A stretch of 64,000 nt of DNA from NCBI RefSeq assembly GCF_002374315.1, contig NZ_NWUX01000005.1, positions 124,001 through 188,000 of the forward strand, read 5' to 3'. Each line of letters starts with the position of its first letter. Position 1 is the first letter of the stretch. Both the position numbers and the translations under genes were made by a program. Of the stretch, positions 55,251 to 62,965 are shown piece after piece. The stretch is from Vreelandella nigrificans. GTDB taxonomy: Bacteria; Pseudomonadota; Gammaproteobacteria; Pseudomonadales; Halomonadaceae. The notes below the pieces were generated by a model, which saw only the letters and a list, made by a program, of their open reading frames with translations, had not been told where the DNA came from and did no database searches.

Positions 55251-55357
55251 GACGGCTCCTTATTAAGTGCGACATCCCAGCACAGCGGACATCTGAGAGA
55301 TTGCTGTTACCATAAACTAAACTCCCGCCTTACGGCCTGCGTAGCGACTATTTTGCC

Positions 55358-55861
55358 ATGAAGAAACTGCCCACACCTGCCTCCTTTACGGGTTTCCCAG
55401 CACTTAAAGTGCTTATCCTTGTGACCTGTTTGGCCCTAGCAGCTTGCGCGTGGTATGTCTTTGCCAACTGGTTACGAGACGATGGTGATGTGATGTGGTT
55501 CACCCCTACCCAGGGATGTGATTTACACGCCCAGCCTTGCTCTGCCATGCTAGGCGATAAAGGCCGGATCACACTAACGGTCAGTGCTGACGGCCGCATT
55601 GATGCCCTGGAAATTGTGCCACTGGAAGTAATGGTAGAAGGCATCGACGCTGACCAGGTCAGCGTTGACTTTATCGGTAGGGATATGGAGATGGGCTTGC
55701 ACCGATTCAGTTTAACTGCGGCGGCTCCTGGCCTCTTCCATGGTCAAGGCCAAGTAGGTATTTGCACCCAAGCCGTAATGCCCTGGCGAGCACGTGTCAT
55801 ACTGGAGACCCCAGAGGGCAAGTTAGGCAGCTGGTTCGATTTTGACGTGATTCGGAGTTAA
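55358..55861 (+). CDS. Membrane-anchored protein with FixH/YtkA-like domain, Sco partner
   Basis: Protein of 167 aa with one N-terminal membrane helix (VLILVTCLALAACAWYVFANWL) and a periplasmic domain. I see a cysteine pair in TQGCDLHAQPC, a Met/His-rich stretch in DMEMGLHRFSL, and GLFHGQGQVGICTQAVMPWRARV. This order resembles the FixH/YtkA-like fold, some members of which handle copper. It precedes the sco gene by five bases, so a shared role in metal delivery to a terminal oxidase is plausible. I cannot name it further. Confidence 0.75.
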   Translation: MKKLPTPASFTGFPALKVLILVTCLALAACAWYVFANWLRDDGDVMWFTPTQGCDLHAQPCSAMLGDKGRITLTVSADGRIDALEIVPLEVMVEGIDADQVSVDFIGRDMEMGLHRFSLTAAAPGLFHGQGQVGICTQAVMPWRARVILETPEGKLGSWFDFDVIRS

Positions 55862-55866
55862 CGAAT

Positions 55867-56475
55867 ATGGCAGCTAAAACAAACAAACGTAAAGTACTGT
55901 GGCTGGGGTTAGGGCTGCTAGTCGCTCTACTGGTGGTTGGTCTTATTGGCCTCTATCAAACAGCCACTAGCACCGACAGTGACGAGCCTGTGGGCGGACC
56001 GATTGAAATGCCTTCCACTCAAGGCGATTTCTCGTTAGCCCAGCTTGAGGAAGGTGACATTGCCATCGTCTCGTTTGGTTATACCTACTGCCCTGACGTA
56101 TGCCCCATCAACCAAGCCGTTAAACGCCAAGCACTTGCCCAGTTAGACGAAACCCAACGTGAACGCGTAGTACCACTGTTGATTACCGTTGATCCCGAGC
56201 GCGACACACTTTCGCGTATGGAAGAGTACATGCAGTTTTTCGGGAGCGAATTTATTGGTTTGGTGGGCAGCCAGACACAGCTGGAAGACGTTGCAGCACG
56301 CTATGGTGTTATTTGGCGGCGCGTCGAGGCACCTGACTCAGCAATGTCATACACTATCGATCACAGCGCATCACTGTTTCTAGTCAACCGGGAAGGCGAG
56401 ATTTTACAGCGAGTGCTCTACTCGCCAACGCCCCACGGGCTTATTTCGGCGTTGGAACACGAACTGGCTCGGTAA
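55867..56475 (+). CDS. SCO1/SenC-family copper chaperone
   Basis: Membrane-anchored thioredoxin-fold protein of 202 aa. A helix at residues 10-30 is followed by the copper motif SFGYTYCPDVCP (two cysteines), and the third ligand histidine is in YTIDHSASLFLV. LLITVDPERDTLSRMEEY is also typical. Sco proteins load copper into the CuA site of cytochrome oxidase or act as thiol reductants. It is translationally close to the preceding YtkA-like gene. No cytochrome oxidase genes are within the window. Confidence 0.92.
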   Translation: MAAKTNKRKVLWLGLGLLVALLVVGLIGLYQTATSTDSDEPVGGPIEMPSTQGDFSLAQLEEGDIAIVSFGYTYCPDVCPINQAVKRQALAQLDETQRERVVPLLITVDPERDTLSRMEEYMQFFGSEFIGLVGSQTQLEDVAARYGVIWRRVEAPDSAMSYTIDHSASLFLVNREGEILQRVLYSPTPHGLISALEHELAR

Positions 56476-56500
56476 TTCAGGCTGTTTTGTTAAGAGTGTT

Positions 56501-57598
56501 TCACTCTTGCCGTTCTAGCACCTCCTGCTGCACTAGAGCACTCTGCAGCCTATCCAGCATGGCCATTAAGGCTCTAACCTGAGTGCCTTCGCGGGTATCG
56601 TGAAGTGGGCTTAGTTGCCAAGTGCTTTCGGCAAAGCCCCACCAGTCCCAACACCCTTGGGGGTTAGCCATGCTGCTTTTGGCTTGAGGGTATAGTACTA
56701 ACTGCCCATACTCTTCAGCCCAGTGGTTTAGGCCGCTGTGGCGAATAAAGGTATCACCAATGGCGTCGGCGCTCATTTGACAGCCATGCAATGCTACGGT
56801 GACCGGGCAGCCACCCGCCTCGCACACTTCGGGTATAAATACATAGCCAGTATTCGCCAGCCCTTTTACCGCGAATTCTGACTGGTCAAATGCTACCAGT
56901 TCACCTTCGCTGGCAGCGGGCTGGCGTTCAGGGTAAAGCCAGCCAAGCATTTCACTTGCCACATCCTCGTTACAGGCTAATACATGGCTGCCACCACCTT
57001 GGCGGCAGCCACCCAATGACTGAGGATCGATGGCTGCTTCTCGGGGCAATCGTACAGGCCAGCCATGCCCAGTAGCATCACTACTAACAGCACGAAGCTG
57101 ATTTGGCGAGCCAAGCCAAGCCTGCCACTGTTCTGCCAGCAGGCTGCCAAGTTCTGGCACGACCACCTCGTCCTCCGCACCATGCCATACAAACGCACGT
57201 AACAAGCTTAAATCTTCCTGGCTACCCACCTGCTCTTGGGACGCATAGCGCTCTCTACGCGCATCCAGATCATCGAGGGAGGGTAAGCCACGACGAGTGG
57301 TCATACATTGATTAAGCGCTAGGCTTAATGCCCCTTGGGCACAGCCCCAAGGCCCGGCAGCTAATACGCCTACACCGCTAAAGCGCTCTGGCCATGCTAC
57401 TGCCAGCTGTGCTGCCATGTAGCCGCCTGACGATACACCTACAACGCTGGCCTGGTCGCTGGTAGCGCTTAGCTGAGGCAGCGGTGCAGGCTTTTCAGCG
57501 TAGGCTATGCTGGTGACCAGCATAGCAAGCACACCGGCAGAACTACGTATGCCAGGGCTACGCATGGCAAAGCTACGCACAAATGGGGCTGAGCTCAT
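56501..57598 (-). CDS. Exported PHB-depolymerase-like esterase
   Basis: Alpha/beta hydrolase of 365 aa with a signal peptide ending near IAYAEK. The nucleophile is serine 56 in GVSSGGYMAAQ; an acid is in WHGAEDEVV and a histidine in DATGHGWP. The second half has several cysteines (VCEAGGCPVTVALHGCQMS, NPQGCWDWWG) suited to the periplasm or outside. The pattern is that of extracellular short-chain polyhydroxybutyrate depolymerases. It starts three bases after the FKBP gene, so the isomerase may assist its folding. Polymer versus oligomer use is open. Confidence 0.8.
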   Translation of the reverse strand: MSSAPFVRSFAMRSPGIRSSAGVLAMLVTSIAYAEKPAPLPQLSATSDQASVVGVSSGGYMAAQLAVAWPERFSGVGVLAAGPWGCAQGALSLALNQCMTTRRGLPSLDDLDARRERYASQEQVGSQEDLSLLRAFVWHGAEDEVVVPELGSLLAEQWQAWLGSPNQLRAVSSDATGHGWPVRLPREAAIDPQSLGGCRQGGGSHVLACNEDVASEMLGWLYPERQPAASEGELVAFDQSEFAVKGLANTGYVFIPEVCEAGGCPVTVALHGCQMSADAIGDTFIRHSGLNHWAEEYGQLVLYPQAKSSMANPQGCWDWWGFAESTWQLSPLHDTREGTQVRALMAMLDRLQSALVQQEVLERQE

Positions 57599-57601
57599 AG
57601 G

Positions 57602-58282
57602 TTACTCGACGCCTAAAAGTTCAACGCGGAAGGTCAGCATTTCATTGGGACCGATGGGGCCTTGGCCACTAGCTCCATAGGCCAGCTCAGCGGGGATATA
57701 CAGCATCCAGCTATCGCCCACGCTCATTAATTGCAGTGCTTCCTGCCAGCCTTCAATTACCTGGTTTACCTGGAAGCTCACCGATTGGCCACGCTCAAAA
57801 GAGCTATCGAACACGGTGCCATCTAGCAGCATGCCTTCGTAGTTAACCTCAACCGTGTCTTCCGGGCCCGGCGTTGCGCCATCGCCAGACTCTAGTACTT
57901 CATACTGCAGGCCAGACTCTGTAACAGTGACTTCATCACGCTCAGCGTTCTCAGCTAGAAAAGTGTCTCCTTCTACACGTTTCATCATCGCCAGCTCTTC
58001 AGCTTCCCGCTCACGTGCCTGCATGGATTGCTCTTGAAAAGCAACCAGCGCTTCCATCATCTCTTCTTCGCTAAGCGCTAAATCATTACCCTCAAATACG
58101 TCACGCATGCCACCTGTAAAGGCATCGATATCAAGATCTTCAATATCGGCCTGCATGCTTTCACCTAAAGTAACGCCTAAGCTATAGGCAAGGCGCTGTT
58201 CATCGGTTTCAGGCGTCGCCGCTGCAAATGGAGCGACTAGCAGTAAACTCGTTAGGGCCGCGGAAGAGAGCAGTGCTTTCAT
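57602..58282 (-). CDS. FKBP-type peptidyl-prolyl isomerase, Mip/FklB-like
   Basis: Exported prolyl isomerase of 226 aa. The signal peptide ends in FAAATPET; the N-terminal dimerisation helices (residues 25-120, rich in Glu and Met) lead into a C-terminal FKBP domain with VEVNYEGMLLDGTVFDSSFERG, VIEGWQEALQLM and YIPAELAYGASGQGPIGPNEMLTFRVELL. This is the FkpA/Mip layout of periplasmic folding factors. It precedes the PHB-depolymerase-like gene in one transcript. Confidence 0.92.
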   Translation of the reverse strand: MKALLSSAALTSLLLVAPFAAATPETDEQRLAYSLGVTLGESMQADIEDLDIDAFTGGMRDVFEGNDLALSEEEMMEALVAFQEQSMQAREREAEELAMMKRVEGDTFLAENAERDEVTVTESGLQYEVLESGDGATPGPEDTVEVNYEGMLLDGTVFDSSFERGQSVSFQVNQVIEGWQEALQLMSVGDSWMLYIPAELAYGASGQGPIGPNEMLTFRVELLGVE

Positions 58283-58410
58283 GAAAAAAAACCTTATTCA
58301 GAGGCGCTGTACGCCAAAAATTTAGTGCCTTAAAGACTAACACCCGCCGCTCCAGGCTGCATTAGCTGAAACGGCAGGTGTTGATCAGACCACAGATACC
58401 AAGAGAGGTT

Positions 58411-58438
58411 TAAGGCCTGTTGATACCAATAGGCCTTA
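58411..58438 (-). terminator. Hairpin after teaD
   Basis: TAAGGCCT and AGGCCTTA pair, and with one mismatch the stem extends inward to 12 bp with a four-base loop. It starts six bases after the teaD stop. The T tract is poor. Confidence 0.6.
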
Positions 58439-58443
58439 GTACG

Positions 58444-58887
58444 TTATACCACTAGCGTAGGACAGTGTGCCGCACCCGCTACACGCTGAGAAACGCTGCC
58501 AAGCAGCAGGTTTTTCTCACCATTGGTGCCCTGGGCACCAATCACTATCAGGTCACACTCACGTTTATGGGCGAAGCGCACAATGGTACGCGATGGTCGA
58601 CCGCCTTTAACAAACGCTCTGACCCGAACGCTATCGGCACCCAATTCGATCGCGTGAGCCTTCGCATGCACCGCGATTTCCGTGGCGTATTCTTTCAGTG
58701 CGTCATCGGGTATGTCGAGTTTATTTGGCCGCACCATGGAAAGCGATGCCTCCAACAAGCTGTGGTGCTTAAATACACACAGCAAGTAGAGTTCCGCGCC
58801 AGTTAGCAGATGCAGCCCAACAGCCTTCTCCAGTGCTCTAATTGCCCCTTTCGAGCCATCCACAGGCACTAAAATGCGATTAAACAT
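58444..58887 (-). CDS. teaD: Universal stress protein of the ectoine transporter, TeaD
   Basis: UspA-fold protein of 147 aa. The ATP-binding motif G-2x-G-9x-G-S is complete in [15 protein letters not shown], and the start [15 protein letters not shown] is typical. In Halomonas elongata the same gene order ends with TeaD, which binds ATP and lowers ectoine uptake. It lies 21 bases after teaC, so transporter and regulator are made together. Confidence 0.92.
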   Translation of the reverse strand: MFNRILVPVDGSKGAIRALEKAVGLHLLTGAELYLLCVFKHHSLLEASLSMVRPNKLDIPDDALKEYATEIAVHAKAHAIELGADSVRVRAFVKGGRPSRTIVRFAHKRECDLIVIGAQGTNGEKNLLLGSVSQRVAGAAHCPTLVV

Positions 58888-58908
58888 GTGCGTTATCCTG
58901 GTGGTGGT

Positions 58909-60192
58909 TTAGCGGAAAGCAAGGTCGCGCAGGAACAGTGCAATCTGCGGATACGCGATAATCAGGCCGGCGGCAGTTACCAGCATAATAATAAAGGGGG
59001 GTGTCCCTTTTATTACTTCCCAGTAAGGCCGCTTAAATATCGCAATGGCCGTGAATATATCGCACCCAAAGGGTGGCGTTGCCGAGCCTATCGCAACTTG
59101 CAACGTGATCAGCACGCCGACCAATACAGGATCAAGCCCTGAGGCTGCAATTGCAGGCGCAAAAATCGGCGTGAGTACTAAAATCACCACAATGGGATCA
59201 ACGAACATACAGGCGACAAAAAAAGCAATGGAAATGGCGATCAATACGCCTACCGGACCCGCTTCGTTAATCCCAAAAGTACCTAATATCGCTTGGGGAA
59301 TTTGAGCAAACGAAATAACCCAAGAGAACCCATTCCCTGCCGCCACCAGAATAAAGACCACCGCAGTAATCAAGCCGGTTGATTTGGCAATGGTGAACAT
59401 ATCCGGAAGCTTTAAAGAACGGAAAATAACAAACTCAAGCAATACCGCGTACAACACACAAGCTGCCGCTGCTTCAGTAGGGCTAAATACTCCGCCGTAG
59501 ATGCCGCCCACAATCAAAACCGGAAAGCCCAGTGGCCACAGTGCTTTCTGTACCGCTACAGCACGCTCTTTCCAGGTCGCTTTTGGCTCGGTAGGTACCT
59601 TATTAACAATGGCATAAATAATGCAGTAGACCGAGAACATCGCCAAAATCAACAACCCCGGTCCAATACCAGCAATAAACAGTTCGGCAATCGAGGTTTG
59701 GGAAATAACCCCGTAAATAATCATGCCAATGCTAGGGGGAATCAAAAAGGCAATATCGCTGGAGTTAATAATCAGCGCTAGCGTAAAAGGGTCTTTATAG
59801 CCCGCTTTAAGCATGCGTGGACGCAGCGGTGACCCTACAGCAACGACGGTAGCCTGGGTCGAACCAGACACCGCCCCAAACAGCGTACAAGACGTTGCCG
59901 TACTGACCGCTAGTCCGCCTTTTATATGCCCAACAAAGGTCATCACCATGTCAATCAGGCGATTTGCTGATTGGCCCCTGGTCATAATATCTGCAGCCAG
60001 GATAAACATGGGTACAGCAATGAGTGCGGTAGGACTAATCCCACGCATCATCTGCTGAATCATGGTTTCCATTTGTCCAAGGCCGCCAAAACTCATAAAG
60101 AAGCCCACAAAGGCGGCGGTCATCAATGGAATCATCATCGGGAAGCCGAGCAGCAGCAGCACGATCATGATGGTAATTATCGTTGCAGTCAT
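58909..60192 (-). CDS. teaC: Ectoine TRAP transporter large permease TeaC
   Basis: DctM-type membrane protein of 427 aa with about twelve hydrophobic segments. FILAADIMTRGQSANRLID, GAVSGSTQATVVAVG, INSSDIAFLIPPSIGMIIYG and SATPPFGCDIFTAIAIF are the conserved segments. Length and neighbours match TeaC. It couples sodium flow to uptake of the solute delivered by TeaA. It is 17 bases from teaB. Confidence 0.94.
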   Translation of the reverse strand: MTATIITIMIVLLLLGFPMMIPLMTAAFVGFFMSFGGLGQMETMIQQMMRGISPTALIAVPMFILAADIMTRGQSANRLIDMVMTFVGHIKGGLAVSTATSCTLFGAVSGSTQATVVAVGSPLRPRMLKAGYKDPFTLALIINSSDIAFLIPPSIGMIIYGVISQTSIAELFIAGIGPGLLILAMFSVYCIIYAIVNKVPTEPKATWKERAVAVQKALWPLGFPVLIVGGIYGGVFSPTEAAAACVLYAVLLEFVIFRSLKLPDMFTIAKSTGLITAVVFILVAAGNGFSWVISFAQIPQAILGTFGINEAGPVGVLIAISIAFFVACMFVDPIVVILVLTPIFAPAIAASGLDPVLVGVLITLQVAIGSATPPFGCDIFTAIAIFKRPYWEVIKGTPPFIIMLVTAAGLIIAYPQIALFLRDLAFR

Positions 60193-60209
60193 GTGTCGTT
60201 CCTCGCGGC

Positions 60210-60797
60210 CTACACTTCCGTTTCGGTATCTTTATAGCCATCTACAACATGGGTCGAGAGATAGACATCCTTCGATATCATGTTGGTATAAGCTGTCATC
60301 AGGTACTGAATTCCCGTTACGGCAAACCCAACCGGCACCCATACATACATCCACCAAGCAGGAATACCGGTAGAAGGAAGACTGCGTCCACGCCCCATAA
60401 TGGTTGTGATGTAACCCACCGAGTAGTAGCACAACACAAACATCACCAACGACGTGAACAGGCAAATAAAAATCATCAGCCAGCGACGACCGCCCGTGGG
60501 CAGCGCATCATAAATTGCTGACATACGAATATGCCGCCCGTGGCGTGCGGCATAGCCGATCCCGGCAAAGGTAACCAACACGATTAACATGCGGTTTACT
60601 TCCTCGGAAAAGTGCAGACTTTCCCCGAATACAAACCGCCCAATAACGTTAGCCACCGTATTAATTGCCATTAAGATAATACCGGTTGCAAGAATGACCG
60701 CTTCACCTTTGCTGATCCAGGTGTCAATCACCCCAAGCGGCCCCGGTAACATGGAGCGATAGTTTTTTTCAACAACATCGTCTTCGCTCATATCCAT
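60210..60797 (-). CDS. teaB: Ectoine TRAP transporter small permease TeaB
   Basis: DctQ-type protein of 195 aa with four hydrophobic segments. VIGRFVFGESLHFSEEVNRMLIVLVTFAGIGYAARHGRHIRM is the DctQ core region in outline, and IPAWWMYVWVPVGF is the last helix. The start at 60797 has GAGGAG upstream; an ATG seven codons earlier is less likely. It lies after a terminator-like hairpin that separates it from teaA. Confidence 0.9.
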   Translation of the reverse strand: MDMSEDDVVEKNYRSMLPGPLGVIDTWISKGEAVILATGIILMAINTVANVIGRFVFGESLHFSEEVNRMLIVLVTFAGIGYAARHGRHIRMSAIYDALPTGGRRWLMIFICLFTSLVMFVLCYYSVGYITTIMGRGRSLPSTGIPAWWMYVWVPVGFAVTGIQYLMTAYTNMISKDVYLSTHVVDGYKDTETEV

Positions 60798-60898
60798 CGC
60801 AATTGCTCCTCTTGGCACCCATTGGGCTCTTCATCACTGTAGCGGCTATCAAAGCGATATCATTCAACGCTGATTGGCCGCACAGAGGATTAATGAAA

Positions 60899-60923
60899 AA
60901 GGGGCAGCCTGCGGCTACCCCTT
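60899..60923 (-). terminator. Partial terminator between teaA and teaB
   Basis: An 11-bp stem with one mismatch (AAGGGGCAGCC with GGCTACCCCTT), three-base loop, and five T bases after it on the minus strand. Inside the operon it would lower teaBCD relative to teaA, giving an excess of binding protein. Confidence 0.8.
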
Positions 60924-60949
60924 ATTAAGCTCAACGCTAACCAATATGA

Positions 60950-61996
60950 TTAATCGTTGTTGACCGCTTCCAGGTCTTGTTTGAACTGCTCAAGTAGCGC
61001 GGCACCACGCTCGCCTGTCATTTCGACAAAGCGCTCTTCTACTTGCGGAGCACGGTCACGGAAGGCTTGAATCTGCTCTTCGTCAAGGCGGGTCACAGTA
61101 ACGTCGTCAGACGCTTCCTGGATTTTTGCCAGCGACTCGTCTGCTAAGCCCGAGATATGCTCAATGATATGCTCGTACGCAGCTTCGGTAGCATCGCGTA
61201 CCAATTGCTGGTCATCTTCAGACAAGCCTTCATAAAAGTCCTGGTTAGCCATCATCGCGGTAGTGAACCAGCCATGGCCAGTGAATACCAAGTTGGGCGA
61301 TACTTCGTAAAGACCACCTGACTCTATCCAGAAAATCGGATTCTCCTGACCCTGCAAAATATTTGTTTGCAGGCCACCATAAACCTCACCCCAGGGTAGC
61401 GGCGTTGGGCTAGCACCAAAGGCACGGTACGTTTCTGCCAGCAGCGGGTTGGTCATGGTGCGGATATTTTTACCGCGCAGTTCTTCAGGCGACGTAATTG
61501 GTTCATTAACCGTCAGTACCATTTCACCTTCCGGATACATCTTCAGCAGCTCTAAGCCCTGCTCAGCATAAAGTTCTGGGAAAGTTTCATGGATAGCGGT
61601 GCTGGTGTTAAAAAACTCGATGACAGTTTCTTCATCGGTTGGCAGCAAGTAGGGTACGAAGAAGATTTGTGCTTCGGGAATCAGCGCCCCGGTGAAGCCT
61701 GGAGATTGGTTAACGAACTGGAGAATGCCCGCTTGGGTCTGCTCCATAATATCGTCTGACTCACCTAACTCACCGAAACGGTATACCTGAACGGTGTGAT
61801 CAGAATTCTCTTCGACATACTCTTTGAATGCCATGGCGAAGACATCTTGCACATCGCCTTCGTACTCTTCGTGAGCGTAACGCCAATTGTCCGCCTGTGC
61901 AGCGGCGGTCATACCCAGCAGTAGTGCGCCTACGCTAGCCGTCGTCATTAACTTAGTGGTTAGTGAGCGAGTCGAAAAAGATTTGCTTGCCTTCAT
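60950..61996 (-). CDS. teaA: Ectoine/hydroxyectoine-binding protein TeaA
   Basis: Periplasmic solute-binding protein of 348 aa. The signal peptide ends in AAQADN, and the mature start NWRYAHEEYEGDVQDVF and later RFGELGESDDIMEQTQ, RTMTNPLLAETY, LPWGEVYGGLQT and ENPIFWIESGGLYEVSPNL follow Halomonas elongata TeaA almost word for word. It recovers the compatible solutes ectoine and hydroxyectoine that leak from the cell and imports them at high salt. AAGGGGA precedes the ATG. A TATACA at 62054-62059 (minus strand) is a weak candidate -10. Confidence 0.95.
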   Translation of the reverse strand: MKASKSFSTRSLTTKLMTTASVGALLLGMTAAAQADNWRYAHEEYEGDVQDVFAMAFKEYVEENSDHTVQVYRFGELGESDDIMEQTQAGILQFVNQSPGFTGALIPEAQIFFVPYLLPTDEETVIEFFNTSTAIHETFPELYAEQGLELLKMYPEGEMVLTVNEPITSPEELRGKNIRTMTNPLLAETYRAFGASPTPLPWGEVYGGLQTNILQGQENPIFWIESGGLYEVSPNLVFTGHGWFTTAMMANQDFYEGLSEDDQQLVRDATEAAYEHIIEHISGLADESLAKIQEASDDVTVTRLDEEQIQAFRDRAPQVEERFVEMTGERGAALLEQFKQDLEAVNND

Positions 61997-62122
61997 GCAG
62001 AGTTCCCCTTGCAGTGGTAAGCGCGCTATGCGAGTGCGCCAGAATCTAATTTTTGTATAACGCGAGCTGTATTCTGCTGTTGTGCCATCCGCTAACATAC
62101 AGAAATGTTTCTGATATGCGTG

Positions 62123-62290
62123 GTTTATAAACTTAGTTCATAAAGCTTGTTCATAGAACCTGTTCATAAGACTTGCTCATAAAACCTGTCCGTAAAAACC
62201 TGCTCATAAAAACGTGTTCTTAAAGCTCATTCGAAGCCAGCCCATAAAAACTTGTTTATAAACAATCTTTATAAAAAATCGTGCATAAAC
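62123..62290. repeat. Degenerate 13-14-bp array upstream of teaA
   Basis: About ten diverged units of the type GTTCATAAAACCT run from 62123 to about 62290, AT-rich and interrupted once near 62229-62239. The array fills most of the 368-bp gap between the TIGR02444 gene and teaA, lying 127-294 bases before the teaA start. I see nothing else definite in this gap. Confidence 0.75.
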
Positions 62291-62364
62291 ACACTTATAA
62301 CTGTGAATTAGCGAGCGAAAATAGATCGCCAATACGCGTTATTCAAAAATAGCTTAATTTTAGG

Positions 62365-62937
62365 CTAGCGTGATGGACTCAAGTGGTCAAGCTGGCAAGC
62401 CAGCACCTCAAAAGCGCGTAGCACGCTTTCGCGCGAGCGTTGCTCACTTTCCACATGAGTGTCAAATAGCGCATTAAAAAGCGTATCGTGCAGCCATTTG
62501 TCTACATCGTGCAGCCTAGGCTCTATATTTATTAACCGCCGATCATGCTCTGAGGCTTGCCAAGCCCACGCTTGCCAGCGTTGAAGATTTTCACGCTCTG
62601 CTTGCAGCTCAGCCTGCTGAATAGTTTTTCGCAGTGCAGCAATTGGGCCACTTTCTGCCGCCAGTGGCTTTAACTCACGGCGCAGTTGGCGCAGGGCCTC
62701 AGTTACCTGCTGCTGCCAGCCTAAACGCTCTTCGCGTATGACTCCCAATGCATCAGGGGCTGCTTGTATACCATGCTGATAAAGCCAGCAGTGGAACAGC
62801 AGCTCACATACATCAAGGCCAGCATCATCCTGCAATGTCAGGCAGGCGTGTTCAACGCCTGGCTTGGCATAGAGTTCCAGCGCAAAATCCCACAGTGAAG
62901 TCTGCCGCAAGCGCTGCAATCGGTTAGAATCGAGCAT
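62365..62937 (-). CDS. TIGR02444 family protein
   Basis: Protein of 190 aa starting LDSNRLQRLRQTSLWDFALELYAKPGVEHACLTLQDDAGLDVCELLFHCWL in outline, the pattern of the uncharacterised TIGR02444 family, with a helical, Gln/Arg-rich second half. The function is unknown. The open frame extends 67 codons upstream as antisense to yheS, without support. It is divergent from yheS by 28 bases, a pairing also seen in Pseudomonas. Confidence 0.8.
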   Translation of the reverse strand: MLDSNRLQRLRQTSLWDFALELYAKPGVEHACLTLQDDAGLDVCELLFHCWLYQHGIQAAPDALGVIREERLGWQQQVTEALRQLRRELKPLAAESGPIAALRKTIQQAELQAERENLQRWQAWAWQASEHDRRLINIEPRLHDVDKWLHDTLFNALFDTHVESEQRSRESVLRAFEVLACQLDHLSPSR

Positions 62938-62965
62938 TGATTTACCCATTTTTTCGGGAGAAAGC

